Below are positions 44,552 to 52,413 of a stretch of DNA of 64,000 nt, piece by piece (the stretch's first letter is position 1; every line of letters starts with the position of its first letter). The stretch is from NCBI RefSeq assembly GCF_001305515.1, contig NZ_LJYW01000001.1, positions 5,096,001 to 5,160,000 on the forward strand, given 5' to 3'. The notes below the pieces were generated by a model that did not search any database, was not told the DNA's origin, and worked only from the letters and a program-made list of their open reading frames with translations. This DNA is from Prosthecodimorpha hirschii. GTDB taxonomy: Bacteria > Pseudomonadota > Alphaproteobacteria > Rhizobiales > Ancalomicrobiaceae. The translations under genes were made by a program, and so were the position numbers.

Positions 44552-45036
44552 GGCCCCCCGGATTTCCCCTGGCCGGCGAGTGCCTTGCAGGGGTGTTTGC
44601 GAGGGGTCCGCGGATGCATGCGGGTGCGCATGGATTTGCCCACGTTCCGGTTCATCCACGATAACAAAGAACCCGCCGGAATCAAGGCGTTGGCCGGTCT
44701 GCGAGCGCTGGGCGGAAGATCTGTCGCGCGGCAGCGCTCGCGCCGAGGCGGCGATGGTAGCGCATTTCGCGCGGGCGCGTCATCCGGCGGCACGCTCGCA
44801 GCCTGCGGGCCTCCTGCGCCGTGCGGGCCTCCTGCTGCGTGCGTGCGGCGCGCGGGAGCAGCGGCAGACGCGGGAGCAGGAACAGGAGCAGGGGCAGGGG
44901 CAGGGGCAGGGGCAGGGGCAGGAACAGGCGCTGGGACAGGAACGGGGACGGGAACAGGAACAGGAACAGGGGCAGGCGCAGGGGCAGGGGCAGGGGCAGG
45001 GGGGCCGACGGCGCCGTGTCCGGCCGGCGATGGCCG
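44552..45036 (-). promoter_or_regulatory. CRISPR leader region
   Basis: This 485-base gap between cas2 and the array is where new spacers are added and where the array promoter should lie. I see no real gene; frames open on the plus strand are artefacts of repeats and GC bias. Its cas2-proximal part is a G-rich tandem tract (listed separately). An AT-richer patch at 44655-44675 could hold promoter elements for the array. Confidence 0.6.
44870..45004 (+). repeat. G-rich hexamer tract beside cas2
   Basis: About 135 bases consist of variants of GGGGCA and GGAACA hexamers, with runs such as GGGGCAGGGGCAGGGGCA at each end. The many GGGG runs on the plus strand could form G-quadruplex structures. 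On the transcribed strand of the array it appears as CCCCTG repeats. The tract is not part of a recognisable protein. Confidence 0.85.
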
Positions 45037-45345
45037 TCAGATGACGACGGCGCGGCGCTCGATCGGCTCGAAGCGCTTGCCGAGGCTTTCCACGGCGAGC
45101 TCGACATCCTCGGCCGGGCCGAGATCGAGGATGACGACGTGGTCGGTGTCGCGGTCGATCAGCGCGTCCAGCGCGGCGGCCATCTCGATGCGCCGGCCGC
45201 CGTCGAGGCGGCAATGGAACACGGAGAGCTGCAGCCAGCGCCCGTAGCCCTTCATGGTCTTGAACACGCCGCGCCAGCGCTTCGGGTCGGAAATGTCGTA
45301 GGCGACGACATAGGCGTGTTCGGCATTGGAACGGCGTGCGGCCAT
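45037..45345 (-). CDS. cas2: CRISPR-associated endonuclease Cas2
   Basis: A 102-residue Cas2 with the ferredoxin-like fold: AYVVAYDISDPKRWRGVFKTMKGYGRWLQLSVFHCRLDGG, containing the aspartate of YDISD, and the closing strand DHVVILDLGPAED. It forms the Cas1-Cas2 integrase core that adds spacers. It follows the cas4-cas1 fusion by 24 bases and is last before the leader. The last residues RAVVI are typical. Confidence 0.96.
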   Translation of the reverse strand: MAARRSNAEHAYVVAYDISDPKRWRGVFKTMKGYGRWLQLSVFHCRLDGGRRIEMAAALDALIDRDTDHVVILDLGPAEDVELAVESLGKRFEPIERRAVVI

Positions 45346-45369
45346 GGCCGGGGTCTCCGCAAGGCGCGG

Positions 45370-47133
45370 TCAGCGCGGCATGTAATGGGGATAGCGGGGG
45401 ATCTCGCCGCCGAGCCAGCGGGCGAACAGGCGGGCCTGGATCTGGATCAGCCGGCGCATGGAGACCTGATAGCCGAAGACCGGATGCGTGGTCTCCTGGT
45501 CCAGGCGGCGCTCGTAGGCGGCGACCAGCCGGCGGCGCGCCGCAGGCTTGAGGTTGCAGCCGCCGGCGGCGTGGATGAAGTCGTCGGGGGCCAGTTCGCC
45601 GTTGTTCAACGCCATCAGCACGGCCGAGTCGGCTAGGACCGGGCGGAACGGCTCGATCAGATCGAGCGCCAGGGCGGGGCGGCCCGGCCGCTCGACATGG
45701 TAGAGGCCCTTCCACGGATCGAGGCCGGCGATGGCGATCGCGGACGAGAAGGTGCGGGTCAGGAGCGCATAGGCGAGCGACAGGCAGGCATTGACCGGAT
45801 CGGCCGGCGGCCTCCGGTTGCGGCGGTCGAAGGCGAAGGCCGGCAGGGCGGCGACGGCTTCGGTGAAGAGATGCGGCAGGGCGCGGAAATAGAGGGCCGC
45901 GGCCTCGCCTTCGAGCCCGAGCAGGGCCGGGGCGGTCTCGGCGCGCGGCACGCGGTCGGCGATCAGGGCGAGACGGTCGAGCGCGGGGCCGCGGGCCTCT
46001 TCGGACCCGCGCCAGTTGCGGCGCAGCATGGTGCGGCCGTTGCGGATCTTGGCGGCGACCAGCTCGCGCGCGAAGGCGAGGCGGCGGGCCGGGTCGCCGG
46101 CCGCTTCATACTGCGCGGTGCGCACCGCGGCGCTGCGCGGCCCCTGGCCGCCGGTCGAGCCGAGATACCAGAAGCCGGACGACATCCAGGCGACCGGCAC
46201 GTCGCGGCGCAGCAATTCGTGGATCGCCGGGGTGGTCAGCGAGACCGGGCCGGCGATCACGAGTTCGGAAACCTCGTCGAAGGCGATGCTGCGCTCGGCC
46301 TCGCCGTCGACCTGGACGACGAGGGTGAAGTCCTTCTTGGTGATGCGCGCGCCCGGCGCCTGGACGTAGAGCGGCAGGGCCGGGGAGGCGGCCGGCGGCG
46401 GCGTGCGCGGGATCGCCCCCTTGCGGAACCAGTTGACCTCGTCGGGCAGGCAGACCGGCAGCAGCGAGCAGCGCACGCATTTCGGCGAATGGTCGAGCGG
46501 CGGCGGCAGGCGTCCGGCCGCGACGCTGAGGCGCAGTTCGGAGGCCGCCCGCAGGGTCGTGGCGATCAGTTCGTCGGTCAGATCGACGCGCACGCGCTCG
46601 CGGCTGTCGGCAAACCACAAGGCGCCCTCGTCGCAGCGGTAGCCGGCCTCGCGCAGCAGGAGGGCCTGGACGCAGACCTGCACCCGCTCGGGCAGATGGG
46701 CGCCCTCGGCGACATGGGGACGCCTGCCGGTCTTGATGTCGACCGGCACGACGGCCCCCTCGTCCGCCTCGATCACATCGAGTTCGGCGGTCAGGCCGAG
46801 CCGTTCGGAGGCGAGCAGCAGGCGTCGGGTCTTCAGGGTCCGGTCGTCGGCGAGCGCTTGTGGCGGCGGCAGGGCCGGGGCGGGGCCGGTCTCGGTCGCC
46901 GCGTGGGCGCGCCGGCCGGCGGCGGTGTCGGCATTGCCGGCCCATTCGCCGCGGCTCCATTCGAGCACGGCCAGGCGCGGGCAATAGATCCATTCGTTGA
47001 TCATCCGCGCCGGAACCAGCAGTTCGTCGACGGCGGCCGAGGGCGCCCGAAGGTCGAGCTCGCCCTGGCGGTTTCGCAATGGTTGTGCCGGAACGGTCTG
47101 CGCGGGCGGAGACGGCGTATCAGAAGGACACAT
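45370..47133 (-). CDS. cas4-cas1: Cas4-Cas1 fusion protein
   Basis: A 587-residue fusion. Residues 1-240 are Cas4: the first cluster cysteine in MINEWIYCPRLAVLEW (Cys51), the nuclease motif VVPVDIKTGRRP, QVCVQALLLREAG, and the closing cysteines KCVRCSLLPVCLP. Residues 250-587 are Cas1: SLTTPAIHELLRRDVPVAWMSS, a glutamate in the LLGLEGEAAALYF helix, histidine in GLYHVERPGRPALALDLIEPFRP. Cas4 trims prespacers and checks the PAM; Cas1 integrates. The fusion is a hallmark of type I-G and a few other subtypes. Confidence 0.95.
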   Translation of the reverse strand: MCPSDTPSPPAQTVPAQPLRNRQGELDLRAPSAAVDELLVPARMINEWIYCPRLAVLEWSRGEWAGNADTAAGRRAHAATETGPAPALPPPQALADDRTLKTRRLLLASERLGLTAELDVIEADEGAVVPVDIKTGRRPHVAEGAHLPERVQVCVQALLLREAGYRCDEGALWFADSRERVRVDLTDELIATTLRAASELRLSVAAGRLPPPLDHSPKCVRCSLLPVCLPDEVNWFRKGAIPRTPPPAASPALPLYVQAPGARITKKDFTLVVQVDGEAERSIAFDEVSELVIAGPVSLTTPAIHELLRRDVPVAWMSSGFWYLGSTGGQGPRSAAVRTAQYEAAGDPARRLAFARELVAAKIRNGRTMLRRNWRGSEEARGPALDRLALIADRVPRAETAPALLGLEGEAAALYFRALPHLFTEAVAALPAFAFDRRNRRPPADPVNACLSLAYALLTRTFSSAIAIAGLDPWKGLYHVERPGRPALALDLIEPFRPVLADSAVLMALNNGELAPDDFIHAAGGCNLKPAARRRLVAAYERRLDQETTHPVFGYQVSMRRLIQIQARLFARWLGGEIPRYPHYMPR

Positions 47134-47175
47134 GGGGCACCTCCTGCACCCTATGGTGCAGGAGGCAGGCCGGAT

Positions 47176-47577
47176 TCACCAGAGCCGCGTGAAAGCCGGA
47201 TAGGGTCCCCTGAGCGCGTCGAAGGCCGGATCGGCGGAGACCAGGGGCATCGCCGTCGTCAGCGCGACCGCGGCGATGATCCGATCGAACGGATCGCGAT
47301 GATCCCAGGCGAGCGTCCCGGCCAGCCGGCAGGCCACGCCATCGAGGGCGATTTCGCGACCCTGCTGCTCGACGAGCAGCGCCGGCAACTCGCCGAGCCG
47401 ATCGACCATTTCCGGCCACTGTCCGAGGGCCGCCTTCCGCGTGATCTCGTAGAAACTGATCGCACTGAGACAGACGCTTTCCGCCGTGGAGAGCGCCGCT
47501 CGCGCCAGAGGCGAGAGCCGGCGACTTTCGAACGTCGCCCAGACCCAGGCATGGGTGTCCAGGAGGACCGGGTTCAC
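47176..47577 (-). CDS. PIN-domain toxin, VapC type
   Basis: A 133-residue PIN ribonuclease: LLDTHAWVW at the start with the first catalytic aspartate (Asp7), glutamate in ISFYEITRKAALG, and DPFDRIIAAVALTTAMPLVSADPAF supplying the remaining acidic residues. All four acidic positions appear present, so the toxin should be active. Its ATG overlaps the antitoxin stop (ATGA). It lies between the Cas effector genes and cas4-cas1, reading with them, 42 bases before cas4-cas1. Confidence 0.93.
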   Translation of the reverse strand: MNPVLLDTHAWVWATFESRRLSPLARAALSTAESVCLSAISFYEITRKAALGQWPEMVDRLGELPALLVEQQGREIALDGVACRLAGTLAWDHRDPFDRIIAAVALTTAMPLVSADPAFDALRGPYPAFTRLW

Positions 47578-47807
47578 GCGCCACCCTCCCAGGCCGTCAG
47601 GTCGTCCTCGCCCGACGGCTCCAGAAAGTCGGGCAGGGGCTGGGCAAGGGTGTCGTCGCGAAGACCGATCTTGAAAGTTCGCTCCTGAAACGGCACCAGC
47701 CGCGCGACCGGCGTCTTGCCGCGCGCGATCACAACCTCTTCGCCGGCCGCGACGGCCTCGATCAGCTTCGACAGATTGGTCTTGGCCGCGTGGATAGATA
47801 CCTGCAT
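47574..47807 (-). CDS. Phd/YefM-type antitoxin
   Basis: A 77-residue antitoxin: QVSIHAAKTNLSKLIEAVAAGEEVVIARGKTPVARLVPF is the Phd fold that dimerises and binds DNA, and the acidic C-terminus (LPDFLEPSGEDDLTAWEGG) neutralises the toxin. It precedes and overlaps vapC. A perfect palindrome 26 bases before the start is a likely self-operator, so this pair probably has its own promoter inside the cas locus. Confidence 0.93.
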   Translation of the reverse strand: MQVSIHAAKTNLSKLIEAVAAGEEVVIARGKTPVARLVPFQERTFKIGLRDDTLAQPLPDFLEPSGEDDLTAWEGGA

Positions 47808-47832
47808 GGGATCGCCTAGGATGTTCTAGCCA

Positions 47833-47846
47833 GACTTAGCTAAGTC
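47833..47846. promoter_or_regulatory. palindromic operator of the toxin-antitoxin pair
   Basis: GACTTAGCTAAGTC is a perfect 14-base palindrome located 26-39 bases before the antitoxin start, in an otherwise AT-richer leader. Phd-type antitoxins repress their own operons through such sites, so it is the probable operator. Confidence 0.7.
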
Positions 47847-48240
47847 AAGTCCAGAGCGATGTCAATTGCCACCGATTCCGAAATGTGCCCTGCTGCTTTC
47901 GATACTGGCGTCGGTGATGGTCGTACCGATTGGCCGGCTTGCGGGCCGCTGCCTGACCATCTCGAAGTAGCCGAGGATCGGCTGCGGACGCTGCCGAACA
48001 CCCGCCGTTGGCCAGTTTAAGCAAACCGGACCCCGAACTGAGTCCTGACCCGTGTGGCGATTGAGGATGAGACCCGGGAAATATTAGTTTCATCAGAAGC
48101 TTAATGGCTTCATTGTATTCTTCAATGAGGCCCGAATCTCATCCGAGTCCAGGATACCGATATCCTCGCGGGCAAGCGCTTCCCGGATGCGAAGGCTATC
48201 GCGATGAGCGGACGCGTCGCGTGACGAGGGCCTGAAGCAC

Positions 48241-48268
48241 ACGTCCCGGGAAGTTCTTCCCGGGACGT
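48241..48268. terminator. perfect hairpin after the cas8-like gene
   Basis: ACGTCCCGGGAA and TTCCCGGGACGT form a perfect 12-base stem with a four-base loop. It starts four bases after the cas8-like stop on the minus strand. No T-run follows in that direction; TTTCT follows on the plus strand. It may separate effector from adaptation transcripts, or be a repeat-like processing site. Confidence 0.6.
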
Positions 48269-48271
48269 TTC

Positions 48272-49282
48272 TCATGTCAGCGGTCGAGCCGGCGTGAAGT
48301 TCATGAACTTGCCGACCGAGATGCGCTTGGCGACCAGGACATGGTCGACGCCCAGGTGATCCAACTCGCCCGCGTGGCGCAGCCGGGGATGGCTCAACAG
48401 CGCGCGGATTGCGGCGAGCCTGGCCGGCGCGCGCCACACCGGCCAAGCCAGCGAGAAGGTCCCTTCGGAATCGACGTCGCCGCCCAAGATGGCGGCCCTG
48501 ACCCGGCCGCGGCGGCCTTGCGGCACCACCGAGAGCGCGCCGATGCCGATCGCGGCGAGGCGGTTGGCGCCGTGCTGGGTTCCGCCCTTGTAGGCGGCGT
48601 CGGTCGGGTCGCCGGCCATCATCGCATAGCGGACGTCCTCGTCCGGATCCCAGCGGAACGAGAAGGTCGGATCGGCGCGATGCCAGGGCTCGAACAGCGC
48701 CTCGGCGAGACAGGTCGCGGCATCGATGGTGACGGCGGACTTGCCGCGTCCGCGCGTCGGCGGCGCCGGCGTGGCCGGGACGGTGGCGAAGCGGTCGAGG
48801 AAGTGCTGGTGGCCCTGGCCGAACAGCAGGCACAGCGGGGTCGGATCGATCGGCGCCTTGGCCGGATCCTTGTCCTCCTTGACCGCCGCGTCGGTCATCA
48901 GCGCGGCGAGCACGTCGACACGGCCGCGATCGCGCGCCGATGCGGCCTTGGTCGCCGCGGCGAGACGGTCGCGCGCATCCGGGCGCGGGTGGTTCAGATC
49001 GAGGCGATCGCCGGCCGCACGATTGTCGCCGGCCAGGATCTCCACGCCTGCGGCTGCCTCCGCGGCGAGCGCCCCCCTGGTCCGTGCGGAGGCGAGATGC
49101 ACGACCGGGCGCAGCGGCGCGCCTTCGACATCCCACGCAACCCGCGGCATCAACTTCGCTTCGCCGGCGTCCCGCGCCCGGTCGACGGCTTCCAGGGCCC
49201 GCAGGAGACCGAGGAGTGCCTGGAACGCCAGCAGGTTGTCGGGTTCGAGACCGTCTAGACGGTGACTGCGGGCGGCGGTCAT
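48272..49282 (-). CDS. type I-G Cascade subunit, probable Cas8-type protein
   Basis: A 336-residue protein beginning SHRLDGLEPDNLLAFQALLGLLRALE, with FSFRWDPDEDVRYAMMAGDPTDA, GTQHGANRLAAIGIGALSVVPQ and a C-terminal KRISVGKFMNFTPARPL. This wording is found in type I-U/I-G loci next to cas3 (GSU0052-like, also called a Cas3-extension family). By elimination it should supply the large-subunit function (PAM recognition or Cas3 recruitment), since Cas7, Cas5-Cas6 and Cas3 are all present. Its start overlaps the cas3 stop by ATGA. The exact nomenclature is uncertain. Confidence 0.75.
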   Translation of the reverse strand: MTAARSHRLDGLEPDNLLAFQALLGLLRALEAVDRARDAGEAKLMPRVAWDVEGAPLRPVVHLASARTRGALAAEAAAGVEILAGDNRAAGDRLDLNHPRPDARDRLAAATKAASARDRGRVDVLAALMTDAAVKEDKDPAKAPIDPTPLCLLFGQGHQHFLDRFATVPATPAPPTRGRGKSAVTIDAATCLAEALFEPWHRADPTFSFRWDPDEDVRYAMMAGDPTDAAYKGGTQHGANRLAAIGIGALSVVPQGRRGRVRAAILGGDVDSEGTFSLAWPVWRAPARLAAIRALLSHPRLRHAGELDHLGVDHVLVAKRISVGKFMNFTPARPLT

Positions 49283-52200
49283 GCGACATCTCCGCGGAGC
49301 GTGGCGACGGCCGGGCGGCCTTCGCCGGACATCGCCCGCGCCTCGGCGGCCGCCGAGGCGCCGTGGTCGGCGAGGCGGAGGACGGCTTCGAGGCGGGCGA
49401 GATCCCAGATGCCGTAGCGGGCTTTCAGTCTTTCGAACAGGCCGGGCCAGTCGAGCCCGTCCCGGTCGTAGCCGAGCGACTGGGGGCCGGCGCCGGGCGG
49501 AAGATCGACCGCCGCGGCGTCGACGAGCGGCAGCGGCCTGACGGATGCATCGGCTTCGGCGTCGCCGTGCGGATAGAGCGGCCGGCCGCAGCCGTGGTGG
49601 GTGCCGATCAGCCACAGCACCAATTCGGGATCGGACGCCTCGGCGAAGCGCGGATGCAGCGGCGCCAGTCGGACGGACAGAGCCTCGTGGCGCCAGGACT
49701 TCGTCAGCCCGAGGCGCGTGCCGGCATCGGGTGGCGCGCGCCGGGCCGACTTGGCCAGCAGCATGCCCGGGCCCATTCCGAACGGCGCGCCATAGGCGAG
49801 CAGCGACTGGAACCGCGGGTCGGCCTTGCCCGCGTCGTGCAGGAAGCCGGCGAGCGCCAGATCCGCGACCAGCGCTTCGGATAGCCCGGCGTCGCGGGCG
49901 AAGCCGCGGGCGAAGGCCTCGACATCGCGGCAGTGCTCGCCGAGGCCGAGCGCGAAGCCGGGCATGGAGCCGACACGGTCGTCCTCGGTGGCGCCGGTGT
50001 GCGCCTCGTCCGCCGTCGGGCCGCCCCGGATGCCGAAGGGGGCGACGACGACCACGCCGCGCGGGCGGTCGGCGTCCGGGCCGTTGCCGTAGCCGTAGAG
50101 GTCGAGATGCACCTGGAGGCCGGCCACCCCGCCGCGGGCATGCTCCAGCCGGGCGAGCCGCTCGACGAGGCCTTTCGACAGAGGCACGGCGGCGAGAGCG
50201 TCGCGGAGCGCGGGCCACCGGGCGATCGGCACGGCCGACAGCGCCTCGGCCAGTGCCGCCTCGACGGCGCGGGTTGCCGTTTCGTCGCGTTCGACCGTTG
50301 CCGTGCCGTCGCCCGACGCGGTCGTCACGTCGACGAGCCCCGGCGCAAGCCGCAGGGCGAAGCGGCGTCCGGCGAAGGGTTCGGCGGCGGCGTCAGCGAC
50401 GTCGGTCGCGGGGTCCCTGGACCCGGGGTTCCAGCCGAAGCGGTCGACGCCGCCGTAGCCTGCGGGCGCGACGATGGTGTCGCCCGGGCGGATCTCGGCC
50501 GGGGCGATCCAGTCCGAACGGTCGTCGTCGCCCGCCCAGCGAAAGACCTTTCGTCCGAAAGCGCTGTTCGTTTCCCGGCCGTCCTCCTCGGGGGCGCGCG
50601 TCGGGATGTCGGCGAGCGCGCCGCCGCCGGTCGTGCGGCCTTCCAGCCAGCGGCGGACCGCCCAGACCGGCAGTTCGATCGCCTCGCCCGAGCGCGGCGG
50701 AACCAGGAGCAGCAACGGCCTGACGTCGCCGATGGCGGGGTCGATGTCGGCGCGCCAGATCACCGAGACGGATGCCGGCTGGCGGTTCGGACCATGCAGC
50801 CAGAGGCCGATCTCGGGATCGGGAAAGGGTATCGGCGACGTCTGCGCGAAAAGATCGAGATGGGCGGGCATCAGCACTGGTGCGTCGTCCTTGCGGGATA
50901 CGGCGTCCGGCGGGATCGGCACGGCGGCGATGGCGGCTTCGAAGGCATCGATGCCGAAGTCGACCACCAGATCCGGCGCGCCAACGGCCATCGTCGTCAG
51001 ATGATCCCAGGCCGCCCGCAATGTCTTGCCGTAGACCGGATCGTCGGCCCTGGGCGAAAGGTCGGATTTGGCGGCGAGAATGGTGGCGATCGGCAGGAAC
51101 GGCCGGCCGGCCCGATTGAGGCGGCCGAAGCGCTGGCGCAGCGCATCGAGCGGCGCGAGTTCGGTCACCAGGCCATCGAGATCGATGTCGACGCCGGCCT
51201 CGACGCACTGCGTGGCGACCAGGATCAACGGAGCCGTCGGACGGTTCGCCCCGGTCCGGATCGGCGCAAGTTCGGCGCCGGCCAAGGCGTCGCGGTCGAC
51301 CGGCCGGGCCGGGCCGATCAGCAGCACCGGCGCGATGCCGTCCGGGCCGAGCGCCGCGACAAGGCGCTGGTGCACGGCCCGCGCGCGGGCCACGCGGTTG
51401 ACGACGACGCCGATGGCCGGCGCGGTCATGCCGCGGCGGCGCAGTTCGGCCAGAGCGCGATGGACTTCGGCGACGATCGCGTCGACCCGCCGCAGCAGGT
51501 CGGCATCGCCCATGTCGCGCGTCGACGCATCCGCGTCCGCCTCTTCCTCGCCTTCGGCCAGCTCGGACCTGGTCGCCTGCGCCTTGGCGGGACCGACCAG
51601 CCGTGCCGGCTTTGACGCACCCAGCCGGGCGGCGAGCACGGGATCGGCCCGGTCATCCGCGCCGAGAGAAAAGGACGCGGCGCCAACGGCCGGCGTCGCC
51701 GTCAGCGTGGCCATGCCCCAGGGGCCACCGTCGCCGAAGGTCACGTCGCGCCATGCCGCGCCGCGATAGTGCCGGACCCAATCGAGCGTCTGCCTGAACG
51801 GTTCCGCCAGATGGGCCTCGTCGAGCAGGATCAGGCAATCCGAGCCGATGAGGCCGGCATGGATCGGCTTCATGCGATCGGACAGGCCATAGCCGCGGAA
51901 CATCAGACGCGAGCCGACCTGATCGACGGTCGAACAGAGGACCGTCGGCTGCGACGGCGTCCGAGCCCAGTCGTCCTCGCGCGGGATGCCGCCGCGCAGG
52001 CGCCGGACGACCAGCGGCGGCCGTTCGCCGGATCCGGGATCGCTCGCCGACAGGCGCCGCAACCGGGCCGCGACCCGCGCCGCGGCGCCGTCGCCGGTCG
52101 CGGTCGCCAGCGTCTGCGCGAGTTTCCGTGCGCGCACAAAGGCATCGTCGACCACCAAACGCCTGTCGACGACGAAGGCGACCCGCACGGGAGCGCGACG

Positions 52201-52413
52201 ATCGGGACCGCGATCCGCCTGCAGGGCCAGATTGAACACCGCGACGTCGATCGCGGCCGTCTTGCCCGAGCCGGTCGGCAGATCGAGGACCTCCGGCCAG
52301 CGACCCGTGTCGGCGATCTCGGCGGCGAGTCGGGACTGCCAGGGGAACGACGTCACGCCGTGTACCTCGGTGAAGAAGGCCGCGAAGTCCTCGATCGACA
52401 GATCCGCGCTCAT
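49279..52413 (-). CDS. cas3: type I-G Cas3 helicase with C-terminal HD nuclease
   Basis: A 1044-residue protein. The N-terminal part is a superfamily 2 helicase: PTGSGKT (residues 46-52), DEAH (198-201), ATQCVEAGVDID and the arginine-rich RQRFGRLNRAG motif VI. The HD nuclease lies at the C-terminus: HDAGK at about 859-863, then WRHEALS and IGTHHG, with ADHG near 1016. Most Cas3 proteins carry HD first; helicase-then-HD order is typical of I-G. It degrades target DNA after Cascade binding. It overlaps both neighbours by ATGA, so the effector genes are strictly coupled. Confidence 0.93.
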   Translation of the reverse strand: MSADLSIEDFAAFFTEVHGVTSFPWQSRLAAEIADTGRWPEVLDLPTGSGKTAAIDVAVFNLALQADRGPDRRAPVRVAFVVDRRLVVDDAFVRARKLAQTLATATGDGAAARVAARLRRLSASDPGSGERPPLVVRRLRGGIPREDDWARTPSQPTVLCSTVDQVGSRLMFRGYGLSDRMKPIHAGLIGSDCLILLDEAHLAEPFRQTLDWVRHYRGAAWRDVTFGDGGPWGMATLTATPAVGAASFSLGADDRADPVLAARLGASKPARLVGPAKAQATRSELAEGEEEADADASTRDMGDADLLRRVDAIVAEVHRALAELRRRGMTAPAIGVVVNRVARARAVHQRLVAALGPDGIAPVLLIGPARPVDRDALAGAELAPIRTGANRPTAPLILVATQCVEAGVDIDLDGLVTELAPLDALRQRFGRLNRAGRPFLPIATILAAKSDLSPRADDPVYGKTLRAAWDHLTTMAVGAPDLVVDFGIDAFEAAIAAVPIPPDAVSRKDDAPVLMPAHLDLFAQTSPIPFPDPEIGLWLHGPNRQPASVSVIWRADIDPAIGDVRPLLLLVPPRSGEAIELPVWAVRRWLEGRTTGGGALADIPTRAPEEDGRETNSAFGRKVFRWAGDDDRSDWIAPAEIRPGDTIVAPAGYGGVDRFGWNPGSRDPATDVADAAAEPFAGRRFALRLAPGLVDVTTASGDGTATVERDETATRAVEAALAEALSAVPIARWPALRDALAAVPLSKGLVERLARLEHARGGVAGLQVHLDLYGYGNGPDADRPRGVVVVAPFGIRGGPTADEAHTGATEDDRVGSMPGFALGLGEHCRDVEAFARGFARDAGLSEALVADLALAGFLHDAGKADPRFQSLLAYGAPFGMGPGMLLAKSARRAPPDAGTRLGLTKSWRHEALSVRLAPLHPRFAEASDPELVLWLIGTHHGCGRPLYPHGDAEADASVRPLPLVDAAAVDLPPGAGPQSLGYDRDGLDWPGLFERLKARYGIWDLARLEAVLRLADHGASAAAEARAMSGEGRPAVATLRGDVA

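Larger units (their letters stand above)
47808..48271 (-). other. cas8-to-antitoxin gap with CRISPR-repeat-like sequence
   Basis: These 464 bases carry no complete gene. On the minus strand, directly after the cas8 stop, comes a hairpin with CCCGGG stems. Then CGGGCCTCATTGAAG (48134-48120) equals the last 15 bases but one of the CRISPR repeat, and CCCGGGTCTCAT (48078-48067) resembles a repeat again, about one spacer length further on. The same stretch also reads as an open frame ending LRIREALAREDIGILDSDEIRASLK and NTMKPLSF, so it might be a fragment of a lost gene. The 3' half holds the toxin-antitoxin operator. Confidence 0.55.

Noticed and set aside
41232-44664. Chains of short open frames encoding repeated motifs such as FNEARAVGPGVV or TTPGPTARASLK
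   Set aside because: They are translations of the CRISPR repeats read on either strand and have no start signals.
44585-45247. Open frames encoding GAGAGAGTGTG-like or Q/E/G-rich repeats next to cas2
   Set aside because: They arise from the G-rich hexamer tract and overlap cas2 on the other strand.
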